Below are positions 1-10,526 of a stretch of DNA of 64,000 nt, piece after piece (within the stretch, counting starts at the first letter, position 1; every line of letters starts with the position of its first letter). The stretch spans positions 4,280-68,279 of the forward strand of contig NZ_VYKJ01000020.1 in NCBI RefSeq assembly GCF_008710095.1, given 5' to 3'. Source of the DNA: Affinibrenneria salicis. Lineage in GTDB: Bacteria > Pseudomonadota > Gammaproteobacteria > Enterobacterales > Enterobacteriaceae. Under the pieces are notes generated by a model, which was given only the letters and a program-made list of their open reading frames with translations, did not search any database and had not been told where the DNA came from. The position numbers and the translations under genes are program-made.

Positions 1-2
1 CG

Positions 3-1019
3 GCCGATGCTAACCTGGCCGATAGCATGTACCCGGATCAGTCGCTCTATCCGGCTAATTCGGTACCGGCCGTCGTTGCGCGCATCAATAATACCTTCCG
101 CCGCGCCGACCAGATCCAGTGGGCTAACGGCATTGACGTTTCTGATGCGCGCTACATTAACTACTTCCTGCCGATTGTGGCCGATGCAGAGGCGGGTTTT
201 GGCGGCGTGCTCAACGCTTTTGAATTAATGAAAGCGATGATCGAGGCCGGCGCCGCCGCCGTGCATTTTGAGGACCAACTGGCGTCGGTGAAGAAATGCG
301 GGCATATGGGGGGTAAGGTATTAGTGCCGACTCAGGAGGCGATCCAGAAACTGGTGGCCGCTCGCCTGGCCGCCGATGTGCTGGGCGTGCCGACGCTGCT
401 GGTGGCGCGCACCGACGCCGACGCGGCCGATCTGCTGACTTCGGACTGCGATGCCCGTGATAAGGACTTTATTACCGGCGAGCGAACGGCCGAGGGTTTC
501 TTCCGCACCCGGGCCGGGATTGATCAGGCGATCGGCCGCGGGCTGGCTTATGCGCCTTATGCCGATCTGATCTGGTGCGAAACCTCCACGCCGGATCTGT
601 CGATGGCGCGTCGTTTCGCCGAGGCTATCCACAAGCAGTATCCCGGCAAGCTGCTGGCCTATAACTGTTCGCCGTCATTCAACTGGAAAAAGAATCTGGA
701 CGATAAAACGATTGCTTGTTTTCAGGATGAGCTGGCGGCGATGGGTTACAAATATCAGTTCATTACCCTGGCCGGCATTCACAGCATGTGGTTCAGCATG
801 TTCGATTTGGCCCATGCCTATGCGCAGGGCGAAGGGATGAGGCACTATGTAGAAAAAGTGCAGCAGCCTGAATTCGCCGCATTGCAGCAGGGATACACCT
901 TCTCCTCGCATCAGCAGGAGGTGGGGACAGGCTATTTCGACAAAGTGACGACCATTATTCAGGGCGGCGCATCGTCAGTAACCGCGTTAACCGGTTCGAC
1001 GGAAGAGCAGCAGTTCTGA
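3..1019 (+). CDS. aceA: Isocitrate lyase, 5' end missing
   Basis: Isocitrate lyase cleaves isocitrate to glyoxylate and succinate, the first step of the glyoxylate bypass used for growth on acetate or fatty acids. The reading frame is open from the window edge, so the N-terminal part (about 95 residues compared with the E. coli enzyme) lies outside. The catalytic loop KKCGHMGGK is intact, as are the acidic metal-binding stretches around VEDQ-like HFEDQ and ARTDAD, and the protein ends in the usual STEEQQF tail. It is followed after 37 bp by aceK, the usual aceBAK order. The first internal ATG at 27 is not the start. Near-identity to the enterobacterial enzyme makes the call safe. Confidence 0.97.
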   Translation, partial: ADANLADSMYPDQSLYPANSVPAVVARINNTFRRADQIQWANGIDVSDARYINYFLPIVADAEAGFGGVLNAFELMKAMIEAGAAAVHFEDQLASVKKCGHMGGKVLVPTQEAIQKLVAARLAADVLGVPTLLVARTDADAADLLTSDCDARDKDFITGERTAEGFFRTRAGIDQAIGRGLAYAPYADLIWCETSTPDLSMARRFAEAIHKQYPGKLLAYNCSPSFNWKKNLDDKTIACFQDELAAMGYKYQFITLAGIHSMWFSMFDLAHAYAQGEGMRHYVEKVQQPEFAALQQGYTFSSHQQEVGTGYFDKVTTIIQGGASSVTALTGSTEEQQF

Positions 1020-1056
1020 ACGGGGCCGTCGTCCTTCAGCGTCGCGGGAGGAAACG

Positions 1057-2796
1057 ATGCATAAGCTGGAACAGCTGGTCGCCCGGACGATTCTGCAGGG
1101 GTTTGACGCTCAGTACGGGCGTTTTCTCGAAGTGACGTCCGGGGCGCAGCAGCGTTTCGAACAGGCTGACTGGGCGGCGGTGCAGCAGGCGATGAAAGCG
1201 CGTATTCATCTGTACGACCAGCATGTCGGGCTGGTGGTGGAGCAACTGCGCAGCATGGCGTCCCACCGCGTCGACGATCCCCGCTTTCTGGCTCAGGTCA
1301 GGGTAGCCTATCAAACCCTGCTGCCCGGTTATGCGCGTTTTGAAATCGCCGAGAGCTTCTTTAATTCGGTCTACTGCCGGTTATTCAATCATCGTCATCT
1401 GACGGCTGAACGGCTATTTTTGTTTAGCTCTCAGCCGGAGCAGCGCTTCCGCGAGATTCCGCGCCCGCTGGCGCGGACCTTTTATCCCACGCCCGACTGG
1501 CGCAGCGTGCTGGATAAGCTGTTGAACGGGTTACCGTTGCGTTTGTCGTGGGAGGATCTGTCCCGCGATATCGCCTGTATCGTCGAGGTTCTGACGCAGA
1601 CCTACTCCGTCTCCCGTTTGAAGCGGGGGCGGCTGCAGGTGGTGAATGAACTGTTTTACCGCAACAAGGCGGCCTGGCTAGTCGGCAAGCTGTGCCTGCC
1701 CGACGGCGTCTTTCCTTTTCTGCTGCCGATCCATCACAACGAGCAGGGCGGGTTGTTTATCGATACTTGCCTGACCAGCCAGCCGGAGGCCAGCATCGTC
1801 TTTGGTTTCGCCCGCTCTTATTTCATGGTGTATGCGCCGCTGCCGGCGGCGCTGGTCGCCTGGCTGCGGGATATTCTGCCGGGAAAAAATACTTCCGAAC
1901 TGTACATGGCCATCGGCTGCCAGAAGCATGGCAAGACGGAATATTATCGCGAATATCTGCATTACCTGTCCGCATCCGATGAGCAGTTTATCGTGGCGCC
2001 CGGCGTGAAAGGCATGGTGATGCTGGTGTTTACTCTGCCATCCTTCGATCGCGTCTTTAAGGTGATCAAAGACCGCTTTGCGCCGCCGAAGGAGGTAAAT
2101 GCCCGGCGGGTGCGGCAATGCTATCAACTGGTCAAAGAACACGATCGGGTGGGGCGTATGGCGGATACTCAGGAGTATGAAAACTTTGTTATTGAGAAGG
2201 CGCGCATCAGTCCTGAATTGATGGCCGCGCTGCGGCGCGACGTGCCGGATAAGCTGGAAGATCGCGGCGATCATCTGATCATTCGCCACCTGTATATGGA
2301 GCGGCGCATGATACCGCTGAATTTATATCTGGAGCAGGCCGACGATCAGCAACTGCGCGATGTGATCGAGGAGTATGGCAACGCGATTAAGCAACTGGCG
2401 GCGGCCAATATTTTCCCCGGCGATATGCTGTTTAAGAATTTCGGCGTGACCCGGCATGGCCGGGTGGTGTTTTATGATTACGACGAGATCTGTTACATGA
2501 CGGACGTGAATTTCCGCACGATTCCGCCGGCACGTTATCCGGAGGATGAGCTGTCGGCCGACCCCTGGTATAGCGTTGCGACCGACGATGTTTTCCCGGA
2601 AGAGTTTCGCCATTTCCTGTGCGGCGATGTCAGGATACGCAAACTGTTTGAGGAAATGCATAGCGAGTTGTTCAGCGCCGATTATTGGCGCGGGCTGCAG
2701 CGGCGCATTCTTGCCGGACATGTGGAGGATGTGTATGCCTACCGGCGGTGCAAACGCTTTCATCAGCGCGAGAGCGTCGTTGCGCGCCGCGCCTGA
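1057..2796 (+). CDS. aceK: Isocitrate dehydrogenase kinase/phosphatase
   Basis: AceK phosphorylates and dephosphorylates isocitrate dehydrogenase, and so decides how isocitrate is split between the TCA cycle and the glyoxylate bypass. The 579-residue length matches the family. The N-terminal regulatory half runs to about residue 310. The kinase-like half contains the nucleotide-binding stretch [15 protein letters not shown] and the acidic catalytic region [16 protein letters not shown]. The start ATG has GGAGG just upstream (cgggaggaaacg). It lies directly behind aceA and should be expressed from the aceBAK promoter outside the window, under IclR control. The only odd point is that arpA, present after aceK in E. 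coli, is absent and iclR follows directly. Confidence 0.97.
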   Translation: MHKLEQLVARTILQGFDAQYGRFLEVTSGAQQRFEQADWAAVQQAMKARIHLYDQHVGLVVEQLRSMASHRVDDPRFLAQVRVAYQTLLPGYARFEIAESFFNSVYCRLFNHRHLTAERLFLFSSQPEQRFREIPRPLARTFYPTPDWRSVLDKLLNGLPLRLSWEDLSRDIACIVEVLTQTYSVSRLKRGRLQVVNELFYRNKAAWLVGKLCLPDGVFPFLLPIHHNEQGGLFIDTCLTSQPEASIVFGFARSYFMVYAPLPAALVAWLRDILPGKNTSELYMAIGCQKHGKTEYYREYLHYLSASDEQFIVAPGVKGMVMLVFTLPSFDRVFKVIKDRFAPPKEVNARRVRQCYQLVKEHDRVGRMADTQEYENFVIEKARISPELMAALRRDVPDKLEDRGDHLIIRHLYMERRMIPLNLYLEQADDQQLRDVIEEYGNAIKQLAAANIFPGDMLFKNFGVTRHGRVVFYDYDEICYMTDVNFRTIPPARYPEDELSADPWYSVATDDVFPEEFRHFLCGDVRIRKLFEEMHSELFSADYWRGLQRRILAGHVEDVYAYRRCKRFHQRESVVARRA

Positions 2797-2806
2797 GGCG
2801 ACGCAG

Positions 2807-3640
2807 CTACAAACGCGTGGCGCCGTACTGCCAGGTCACCTCTTTGGCGGCCTTGATCACCAGCGCGCCCAGTTCGGTCACCCGAGCGTCGGTAATGCGC
2901 GAGAGCGGGCCGGAGATCGAGATTGCGGCGAAGGGTTGATGGTGCTCGTCCAAAATGCAGGCCGCCACGCAGCGCAGGCCCAGCGCATGTTCTTCGTCGT
3001 CAAAGGCATAGCCCTGGCGGCGAATCAGCGCCAGATTGTCCTTCAACTGGCCGGGGGAAGCCAGCGTATGGCCGGTGTAGCCGTGTAACCCTTTTTTATG
3101 CAGCAGCCGGGTCACCTGCTCGTCGGGCAGGCTGGCCAGAAAGGCTTTGCCGGCGCCGGACGCATGGATCGGCAGGCGGCCGCCGATCGGCGCGGACATG
3201 CGCATCAGCGCCGTACACTGCACCTGATCGATGATTGTGGCCTGGAAATCGCTGTGGTCGAGCACCGCCAGGTTAACCGTTTCGCCCGAGTCCTCCATCA
3301 GCTTTCTCAGTAGCGGATGGACTAACGTCAGCAGGTTGCGGCTTTGCAGAAAACTGCTGCCGACGACGAAAGCGTGGGCGCCGATGGTCCACAGTCCGAG
3401 ATCGCCGACCTGGCGCACAAAGCCCTGTTGCTGCATGGTGGTCAGCAGGCGATGCGTGGTGGAGTTGGGCAGGCCGGCCTGCTGCGCCAAATCCGTCAGC
3501 GCCACGCTGCCGTTGGCTTTGGCGATATATTCCAGCAGCGTTAAGCCTCGGGTCAGTGACTGAACCTGCCCGGCGGGCTGCGCGCTGGCGCGCGCCGTCG
3601 CTGGTTTTTTCCGTCGTTTAGCGGGATCTGCGGCAGGCAT
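2807..3640 (-). CDS. iclR: Acetate operon repressor IclR
   Basis: IclR represses aceBAK and responds to glyoxylate and pyruvate. The 277-residue protein has a basic N-terminal extension (KRRKK), a winged helix-turn-helix at about residues 28-88 (LTDLAQQAGLPNSTTHRLL) and the IclR effector domain over about residues 100-270, with the family motif GAGKAFLASL. It is convergent with aceK, with only 10 bp between the two stops. Convergent placement beside its target operon is the classic enterobacterial arrangement, so identity is well supported by both sequence and context. Confidence 0.94.
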   Translation of the reverse strand: MPAADPAKRRKKPATARASAQPAGQVQSLTRGLTLLEYIAKANGSVALTDLAQQAGLPNSTTHRLLTTMQQQGFVRQVGDLGLWTIGAHAFVVGSSFLQSRNLLTLVHPLLRKLMEDSGETVNLAVLDHSDFQATIIDQVQCTALMRMSAPIGGRLPIHASGAGKAFLASLPDEQVTRLLHKKGLHGYTGHTLASPGQLKDNLALIRRQGYAFDDEEHALGLRCVAACILDEHHQPFAAISISGPLSRITDARVTELGALVIKAAKEVTWQYGATRL

Positions 3641-3781
3641 AAGACTGGCTCCTGTTGATTATTATGGAACTGATTTTCGTTTTTTAAATCGGGATTGCAA
3701 CCCTCTCTTGCTACTGTACGCCAGAGTTGCGAGTCGGGCCGCTAATTTATGGCGTTGCGGGGGGAATCTGGTCGCCTACGG

Positions 3782-3800
3782 AATAATGAGAATTGTTATC
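3782..3800. promoter_or_regulatory. Candidate Fur box
   Basis: The 19-mer aataatgagaattgttatc agrees with the Fur consensus GATAATGATAATCATTATC at 15 of 19 positions, counted by eye. It lies about 85 bp upstream of the AraC-type regulator that precedes a siderophore receptor, where iron repression is expected. Functional binding is inferred. Confidence 0.65.
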
Positions 3801-3883
3801 AATTGTATTGCCGCCCGCGGAGGGCGGTGATACATTGTGCCGATGTCTGTTTCCGCCGGACTCATCGGGCCTGATGGTTATCC

Positions 3884-4876
3884 ATGCTGAATATGATCAA
3901 TCCTTCCTCTCTCGTGACGGACGCTCGGCATTTTTCGGTCGAGGATTTTCTCGGTTTTGGCGAACGTTACGGTATCGCTTACCGTTTTCCCACACTGTCA
4001 TCCGCCATCGATCGCCATAAAGAGAAACGCATTGTGGTGCAGGGCGCGATAGAAGAGATGACGCTCGCCTCGGGGCTCTGTCTGACCAGTTCCAGCGTGC
4101 GGGTGCTGCAATCCTATGAATCGACCTCGCTGCAGGTCTCTCCGCTATACGTGCTGGTGGTCATCGAAGGTTGCGTGGCGATCCGCCTCGGCGGCCGGCA
4201 GTATGTCGTGCGCCCCGGAATGGCGCTTTGTACCCGGCTGGGGCAGCAATTGACGCTGAGCGCCAGTCAGATGGCGGACCAGCATCTCAACACGCTGACG
4301 CTGGCGATAAATCCCGCCACTTTCCGGCCGGATCCGGCGCTGAAGAGCTTGCTGCATGCCTGGGCGCGGCATAGCGCCGGCCCGGCCAGCGTCTGGCCGC
4401 TGCCCGGCTATTTGCTGTGCGGCATTCAGCAGACGCTGACGACGGCATCCTGCGACCTGGCGCGCAGGATGATGCTGGAAGGGCTTATGCTGCAGTTGCT
4501 GGCGCATTGTCTGCCGCCGGGGGCCGCGGCGCAGGAAAAGAGCCATGGTCTGTCGCCGGGCGAACAGCGGCGGCTGGAAAGCGTACGCCAGCTATTGCAG
4601 CAGCAGCCGGAGAAAGACCACGCACTGCCCGAGCTGGCCCGCGCGGCGGCCATGAGCTCCAGCAGCCTGCGCACTAAGTTCCGCCAGAGTTATGGCCAGT
4701 CGGTGTTCGATTATCTGCGCGACTGCCGCTTAAATCTGGCCCGGCGTTACCTGCAGCAGGGCTATAGCGTGCAGCAGGCAGCCTGGCTGTCGGGGTATCA
4801 GCACGCGACGAATTTCGCCACCGCCTTCCGCCGGCGTTACGGTATTTCCCCCAGCGCTATCCGGGAAAACGCTTAA
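3884..4876 (+). CDS. AraC-family regulator, likely controls the siderophore receptor
   Basis: This 330-residue AraC/XylS-type regulator has an N-terminal sensing half (about residues 1-210, with cupin-like strands such as VLVVIEGCVAIRLGG) and a C-terminal double helix-turn-helix at about 225-328, including LPELARAAAMSSSSLRTKF and the signature AAWLSGYQHATNFATAFRRRYG. A Fur box upstream and a TonB-dependent siderophore receptor 175 bp downstream on the same strand point to a PchR/YbtA-like activator that senses a ferric siderophore and switches on its receptor. The ligand is not visible from sequence. A second in-frame ATG three codons in could be the true start; neither has a strong ribosome site. 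Confidence 0.88.
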   Translation: MLNMINPSSLVTDARHFSVEDFLGFGERYGIAYRFPTLSSAIDRHKEKRIVVQGAIEEMTLASGLCLTSSSVRVLQSYESTSLQVSPLYVLVVIEGCVAIRLGGRQYVVRPGMALCTRLGQQLTLSASQMADQHLNTLTLAINPATFRPDPALKSLLHAWARHSAGPASVWPLPGYLLCGIQQTLTTASCDLARRMMLEGLMLQLLAHCLPPGAAAQEKSHGLSPGEQRRLESVRQLLQQQPEKDHALPELARAAAMSSSSLRTKFRQSYGQSVFDYLRDCRLNLARRYLQQGYSVQQAAWLSGYQHATNFATAFRRRYGISPSAIRENA

Positions 4877-5051
4877 CGAGCCGCTGCATTCATGCGGCGG
4901 TCATCGTTTCCCCGGCGTTTTCCGTCGCTTTAGCCGGCAATATCCGCATTTTGTTATCCCTCATACGCAAGCTGTCATCAGGCATAGTTCAGTCGCGCGC
5001 AAAAGCTGTAACAATTCTTATTTACAAAAACAGGCATGGTGGAGAGACTTC

Positions 5052-7163
5052 ATGTTGAAAAAAACGCGGCTGGCGCTGATGACGGGGATAATCGCCGGTG
5101 GTTTTACCGTAACGGCGCTGGCGCAGGAGGAGGATACCGCCTCCCGGTCCGCTAAAAAAAATGACACCATCGTGGTCGAACCTCAGGTACAAAGCGGGGC
5201 GACTAAGCTGGCGACGCCGGATATCGAGACGCCGCAGTCCGTTTCCATCATCACGCGCGAGCAGATGCAGGAGCAGGGGGCGGTTAGCGTGCGTCAGGCC
5301 GCCGGCTATACGCCCGGCGTGTTCAACAATCAGATCGGCGCCTCTAACCGGTTCGACTATCTGGTGCTGCGCGGCTTCTCGGACGGCAGTCTGGATAACG
5401 TTTATCTGGACGGACTTAAACTAATGGGCGACACCAACTCCTACAGCTCGCTGACCATCGATCCCTGGCTGCTGGAAAGTATTGAAGTAGTGCGCGGCCC
5501 GGCTTCCGTGCTGTACGGCCGCGCGTCGCCGGGCGGCATTGTGGCGCTGAATTCGCGCCATCCATCATTTGAGCGCAGCGGGCAGATCCGCCTGACGGCG
5601 GGCAACAACAGCCAGCGCAGCGCGGCGATCGATGTGACCGGCCCGCTGGACGATGACGATCGCCTGGCGTTCCGCCTGGGCGCGATCGCCCGCGCGGCGG
5701 ATACCCAGTTCGGCCCGGTGAAAGAGGAACGCTATGCTATCGCGCCCAGCCTGCTGTGGCGCATCTCCGATACCACCCGTCTGGAACTGATGGCCTATCT
5801 GCAGCAGGACCCGGAAGGGGGCAGTCACTCCGGTTTGCCGTATGACGGTACGGTGGTGGCGCATAATGGCCGCCGCATTTCTAATACCTTCTATGAGGGG
5901 GAGGAAAATTACGAAAAGTTCGAACGCAATCAGAAAATGGTTGGCTATGATTTCGAACACGCGTTCAGCGATAACCTGAGCGGGCGCCAGCGGCTGCGCT
6001 ATTTGAAGAGCAAGGTTAAAATGGATCAGGTCTACGCCTACGGCTGGAATACCGACACTACGCTCAATCGCTACTATTCGGGCGCGGACGAAGACATGTC
6101 CGCTCTGACGCTGGACAACCAGCTGGACGGCACTCTCAATACCGGGCCGGTCGACCACCGTCTGCTGGTTGGCCTTGACTACCAGCAGCGTGACAACGAC
6201 GTCGCCTGGTACTCCGGCGCCTTCCCGTCGATTGACGCCTTTAATCCGGTCTATGGGGCTGAACCCACCGCCTTTTATCCAGCGACCCGGGCCCGGCACG
6301 AACTCAGGCAGACCGGCGTCTATCTGCAGGATCAGATGACGTGGGATCGCTGGCGCTTCACGCTGGGCGGGCGTTACGATCAGGTCCGGATCGCCAACAT
6401 CGATCAGGATAGCGGCCGGCGCAGCGCGCTGAAAAAGAATCACATCAGTTCGCGCGCGGCGTTGCTTTACCTGTTCGATCAGGGTTTCGCGCCTTATGTC
6501 AGCTATTCGACCGCCTTTACGCCGACCAGCTTCGTCGACACTAACGGCGATATTCTGGAACCGATGCAGGGCAAACAGCTGGAGGCCGGGCTGAAATATC
6601 AGCCGCTGGGATCGAACAGCCAGTACAGCATATCGGTATTCCGCATCAATCAGAAAAACGTAGCCACCAAAGAGCAGCCGACCGATCCCTACCAGTCGAT
6701 TGGCGAGATACAGTCCGAAGGAGCCGAACTGGAGGCTATCACCTATCTGAACGACAACCTGCGCCTGCAGGCCGCTTATACCTATACGGATATTCGCTAT
6801 AAGAAGAGCAGCGACGGCACCCAGGGCAACCGCGCGGTGTACGCGCCGCGCAATCAGGCCAGCCTGTGGGCCAGCTATGACGTCAACCAGGGGCCGCTGG
6901 ATGGTCTGACGCTGGGCGCCGGCGTACGTCATGTGCGCGGTATTACCAGCGATCGAGCCAATACCCATACCTTGCCGTCGTACACGCTGGTCGATGTGGC
7001 GCTGGGCTACGATCTGTCCAGCGTCGGCCTGAAGGGGGTGAAAACCCAACTGAACGTCAATAATCTGACCAACAAGAGCTATATCGCCGCCTGTAACTCG
7101 CTCGACTTCTGCTACTTTGGGGCAGAGCGCAGCGTGGTGGCGAGTCTGTCCTACTCATTCTGA
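5052..7163 (+). CDS. TonB-dependent siderophore receptor (FhuA/FoxA type)
   Basis: This is a 703-residue outer-membrane receptor for a ferric siderophore, powered by TonB. It has a signal peptide ending near TVTALAQ, a TonB box DTIVVEP at about residues 38-44, a plug domain (ETPQSVSIITREQM through the SVLYGRASPGGIV motif) and a long beta-barrel ending in an aromatic residue (SLSYSF). The C-terminal cysteine pair in ACNSLDFCYFGAERSVV resembles the FhuA one, so a hydroxamate siderophore such as ferrioxamine or ferrichrome is the likeliest ligand. The exact substrate cannot be fixed. The Fur-boxed AraC gene directly upstream is its likely regulator. No ABC transporter for the siderophore lies nearby. 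Confidence 0.92.
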   Translation: MLKKTRLALMTGIIAGGFTVTALAQEEDTASRSAKKNDTIVVEPQVQSGATKLATPDIETPQSVSIITREQMQEQGAVSVRQAAGYTPGVFNNQIGASNRFDYLVLRGFSDGSLDNVYLDGLKLMGDTNSYSSLTIDPWLLESIEVVRGPASVLYGRASPGGIVALNSRHPSFERSGQIRLTAGNNSQRSAAIDVTGPLDDDDRLAFRLGAIARAADTQFGPVKEERYAIAPSLLWRISDTTRLELMAYLQQDPEGGSHSGLPYDGTVVAHNGRRISNTFYEGEENYEKFERNQKMVGYDFEHAFSDNLSGRQRLRYLKSKVKMDQVYAYGWNTDTTLNRYYSGADEDMSALTLDNQLDGTLNTGPVDHRLLVGLDYQQRDNDVAWYSGAFPSIDAFNPVYGAEPTAFYPATRARHELRQTGVYLQDQMTWDRWRFTLGGRYDQVRIANIDQDSGRRSALKKNHISSRAALLYLFDQGFAPYVSYSTAFTPTSFVDTNGDILEPMQGKQLEAGLKYQPLGSNSQYSISVFRINQKNVATKEQPTDPYQSIGEIQSEGAELEAITYLNDNLRLQAAYTYTDIRYKKSSDGTQGNRAVYAPRNQASLWASYDVNQGPLDGLTLGAGVRHVRGITSDRANTHTLPSYTLVDVALGYDLSSVGLKGVKTQLNVNNLTNKSYIAACNSLDFCYFGAERSVVASLSYSF

Positions 7164-7675
7164 TCGTCCGATCGCAGCGATGGATGGCCGGAGCGCGCCC
7201 CGGCCATCAGCCCGTCAATAGCGCCCGATGAATGCGTCCACGGCTGGTCGAGGGTTATGAGTATGACCTGATTGATCCGGCTAACGATAAGCCCGTGCCG
7301 TTACCGTCGGCGAACGTAATCTCGCCGGCTCCAAACGGAGCCGGACCGCGCGTTTTCATATCCTCCCGCCTTTGGCTGCAGATTATCGCTGCGGCTTATG
7401 CTTTCCGTTTTTTCTACAGGGGCAGGGCGAATATTCCTGTGTGGCTGGCGATGGAAGGCGGGCCGCTTCGGTCATGGACGACGCTGCGGAATGTTCTCAT
7501 ATCGCGGCTGAAACAGGATTATCGAGCTAAGCTTTACTAAACGTATATAAAATAAAAGATAAAAACGTGCCCGAGCGATTTTCGCCCCGGTCAGCCATGG
7601 CCGCACGTTGTCCCGCGCTTATGCGCCAGAGCGGGGCAATGGGTTAACTTCAGGCGTTATGGAGTGTTTTATTCC
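7164..7675. other. Intergenic stretch, no supported gene
   Basis: About 510 bp lie between the receptor and yjbB. An open frame of 102 codons at 7232-7540 exists, but it has no ribosome site and no family features that I recognise, so it is not called. An A/T-rich segment at 7538-7566 may belong to a terminator or to the yjbB promoter. I see no repeat or RNA gene. Confidence 0.5.
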
Positions 7676-9322
7676 GTGTTGACGTTGCTGCATTTACTGT
7701 CTGCCGTAGCCCTGCTGGTGTGGGGAACGCACATTGTCCGCACCGGCATCATGCGGGTGTATGGCGCCAGCCTGCGGCGGGTGCTGAGCGATAGCGTGGC
7801 GAAAAAACCGTTCGCGTTTCTGGCCGGCATTGGCGTGACCGCGCTGGTGCAAAGCAGTAACGCCACGGCGCTGCTGGTTACCTCATTTGTGGCGCAGGGG
7901 CTGGTGGCGTTGGCCCCGGCGCTGGTGATTATCCTCGGTGCGGATGTCGGCACCGCGCTGATGGTGCGGGTGTTGACGTTCGATCTCTCCTGGCTGTCGC
8001 CATTGCTGATTTTCCTCGGCGTGATCTTTTTTCTGGGGCGTAAACAGTCGCGCATCGGCCAGATTGGCCGGGTCGGCATCGGGCTGGGGCTGATTCTGCT
8101 GGCGCTGGAAATGATCGTCGGCGCGGCCACGCCGATTACTCAGGCGGCGGGTGTGAAGGTGCTGTTCTCGTCGTTGACCGGCGATATTCTGCTGGATGCG
8201 CTGATCGGCGCGTTGTTTGCCGTGGTCAGCTACTCCAGTCTGGCGGCGGTATTGTTGACCGCCACGCTGACCGGCAGCGGGGTCATTTCGTTCGAGGTGG
8301 CGCTGTGTCTGGTGATCGGCGCGAATCTCGGCAGCGGGTTGCTGACGATGATCAACGCCAGCACGCAAAACGTGGCGGGACGCCGTGTGGCGCTGGGCAG
8401 CCTGCTGTTCAAGCTGCTGGGCTGTCTGGCGATACTGCCGCTGGTCAATACCCTTTCCCGGCAGTTGGTCAGGTTGCCGATCAGCGATGAGGAGCTGGTG
8501 ATCTATTTCCATCTGTTCTACAACCTGGCGCGCTGCCTGCTGCTGGTGCCGTTCGCCGATGTGATGGCCCGTCTGTGCCAGGCGATGATCGGCGATACGG
8601 TGGAGGCCGACAGCCGACTGCGGCCTCGCCACCTGGATAACAGCATGCTTGATACGCCGGCGCTGGCGCTGGTCAATGCGGCGCGCGAAACGCTGCGCAT
8701 CGGCGATGTGCTGGAACAGATGCTGAGTTTGCACCGCAATGTGCTGCACGGCCAGGCCATGCAGCGGCGCGAGGTGCGGCGGCTGGATGACGATGTGGAC
8801 GCGCTGTACACCGCCATCAAGCTCTATCTGGCGCAAATCCCGAAGGAAGACCTGGGCGAAAGCGATTCGCGTCGCTGGGCGGAAGTGATTGAAATGGCGC
8901 TTAATCTGGAGCAGGCGGGGGATATCGTCGAACGCATGGCGGACGATATCGCCAACCATTCGCTGGCCGAACGGCGCATGTTCTCGCCGCAGGGCATGAA
9001 AGAGCTGGAACAACTGCAGGAGATGCTGGTGGCGAATTTGCGTCTGGGACTGTCGGTATTCTTATCGCAGGATACGCCGAGCGCGAAGCGCTTGCGACGG
9101 GCCAAACACCGTTTCCGAATTCTGAATCGGCGTTACGCGCACGCGCACGTGGACCGTCTGCACCGTCAAAACGTACAAAGTCTGGAAACCAGCTCACTGC
9201 ACCTGAGTTTGCTGGGCGATATGAACCGGCTGAATTCGCTGTTTTGCGCAGTGGCTTATAGCGTCCTGTCGATCCATCACGACGGCGAAGACGAACGGGA
9301 AGAGCAGGTCGTCACGCTCTGA
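7676..9322 (+). CDS. yjbB: Na/Pi cotransporter family protein YjbB
   Basis: YjbB of E. coli is an inner-membrane phosphate exporter-type protein of the Na/Pi-cotransporter family. The protein has paired hydrophobic repeats with the family signatures ALVQSSNATALLVTSF and YSSLAAVLLTATL in the first 300 residues. A cytoplasmic PhoU-like helical tail follows (about residues 330-530), and the end closely follows the E. coli sequence. The start chosen is GTG at 7676 (MLTLLHLLS, as in E. coli) with GGAG at 7661-7664. A GTG four codons earlier at 7664 overlaps that ribosome site and is unlikely. It is convergent with the PanS-like gene. Confidence 0.93.
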   Translation: MLTLLHLLSAVALLVWGTHIVRTGIMRVYGASLRRVLSDSVAKKPFAFLAGIGVTALVQSSNATALLVTSFVAQGLVALAPALVIILGADVGTALMVRVLTFDLSWLSPLLIFLGVIFFLGRKQSRIGQIGRVGIGLGLILLALEMIVGAATPITQAAGVKVLFSSLTGDILLDALIGALFAVVSYSSLAAVLLTATLTGSGVISFEVALCLVIGANLGSGLLTMINASTQNVAGRRVALGSLLFKLLGCLAILPLVNTLSRQLVRLPISDEELVIYFHLFYNLARCLLLVPFADVMARLCQAMIGDTVEADSRLRPRHLDNSMLDTPALALVNAARETLRIGDVLEQMLSLHRNVLHGQAMQRREVRRLDDDVDALYTAIKLYLAQIPKEDLGESDSRRWAEVIEMALNLEQAGDIVERMADDIANHSLAERRMFSPQGMKELEQLQEMLVANLRLGLSVFLSQDTPSAKRLRRAKHRFRILNRRYAHAHVDRLHRQNVQSLETSSLHLSLLGDMNRLNSLFCAVAYSVLSIHHDGEDEREEQVVTL

Positions 9323-9376
9323 ATCGGCGTGCGGCTTTCGCGGCGGGCATGACGCGCCGGCCGCGAAAGCGGCGTA

Positions 9377-10300
9377 TTACTTCTGCTTCTCTTCCAGTTT
9401 CTTGCCCGACCAGTAGCCGGCCAGCAGGGAACCGGACAGATTATGCCAGACGGAGAACAGCGCGCCAGGCAGCGCGGCGAGCGGCGAGAAGTACATTTTT
9501 CCCAGCGTGGCGGCCAGACCGGAATTCTGCATGCCGACCTCGATGGCCAGCGTGCGGCAGGTCGATTCGTCAAAGCCGAACAGGCGGCCGCCCCAGTAAC
9601 CGCACAGCAGGCCGATGCCGTTGTGCAGAATCACGGCGATGATAACCACCAGACCGACCGAGGCGATATGGCTCTGGCTGCCGGCCACGACGGCGCCGAT
9701 AATCGCCAGGATAAATACCATGGAGAACAGCGGCAGCAAGGGTTCGATACGTTTGACGAACGAACTGAAAAGGTGGTGGATGATCAGACCGGCGCCGATC
9801 GGGATAACCACGATCTTCAGAATGCTCAGCAGCATGCCGACGACGTCGACGCTAATGGCGGCATCCACATACAGTCGGGTAAGCAGCGGGGTGGCGAATA
9901 CGCCGACCAGCGTGGAAACCGAGGAGATGGTGACCGACAAGGCTACATCGCCCTTAGCCAGATAAATCATGACGTTGGAGGCCGTACCGCTGGCGACGCT
10001 GCCCACCAGCACCATGCCGGCGGACAGATCGGGCGGCATGTTGAACAGATGCGCCAGCGCCCAGGCGGCCAACGGCATGACCAGATAGTGCAGGAAAGTG
10101 CCGGCTGCGACCGGCGCCGGACGAGTCAGCACGCGTTTAAAGTCGCCGAAGCGCAGCGTCACGCCCATGGTGAACATGATCAGCATCAGCAGGTAGCTGA
10201 CGTATGGACCAATGCCGGTAAAGCTGGTCGGCGTGTAGTAAGCCAGTAACGACAGTAAAACGGCCCAGAGGGGGAATAAGCGGGTTAATTTTGCCAACAT
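9377..10300 (-). CDS. panS: Bile acid:Na+ symporter family transporter, PanS-like
   Basis: This 307-residue integral membrane protein has about nine to ten hydrophobic segments and belongs to the BASS (bile acid:sodium symporter) family. The typical core signatures are present: [20 protein letters not shown] and the sodium-site region [14 protein letters not shown]. In Salmonella the closest studied member, PanS, moves coenzyme A precursors (ketopantoate/pantoate), so that role is likely but not shown here. It is a single gene transcribed towards yjbB, with lysC upstream on the same strand across about 226 bp that include a GC-rich inverted repeat near 10477-10506, possibly the lysC terminator. 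Confidence 0.82.
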   Translation of the reverse strand: MLAKLTRLFPLWAVLLSLLAYYTPTSFTGIGPYVSYLLMLIMFTMGVTLRFGDFKRVLTRPAPVAAGTFLHYLVMPLAAWALAHLFNMPPDLSAGMVLVGSVASGTASNVMIYLAKGDVALSVTISSVSTLVGVFATPLLTRLYVDAAISVDVVGMLLSILKIVVIPIGAGLIIHHLFSSFVKRIEPLLPLFSMVFILAIIGAVVAGSQSHIASVGLVVIIAVILHNGIGLLCGYWGGRLFGFDESTCRTLAIEVGMQNSGLAATLGKMYFSPLAALPGALFSVWHNLSGSLLAGYWSGKKLEEKQK

Positions 10301-10526
10301 GGTTTGTTAGTTCCTGAGCAGGCGGATGAGCAAAGGTGAAAATATGCCGGAGGGCGGGGCTAAGCACTGAGACCGCCGGCAACAATAGCCGGACATCATA
10401 CTGGGATTGGCAGCGGGCATCCAGCGTCCAACGCGTTGGATGCGTCTATGGCGTCGTTAACGGCGTTTTATAGCACGCCGCCGCGGGCGGGAAAGCCGGC
10501 GGCGGCGCGGCAGGGGAGGTCGTCAG

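Noticed and set aside
5565..7049. Long minus-strand frame of 494 codons inside the siderophore receptor gene
   Set aside because: It is the antisense shadow of a GC-rich gene with clear receptor motifs on the plus strand.
7232..7540. 102-codon open frame between the siderophore receptor and yjbB
   Set aside because: It has no ribosome site, signal, membrane segment or family motif that I could recognise; kept only as intergenic DNA.
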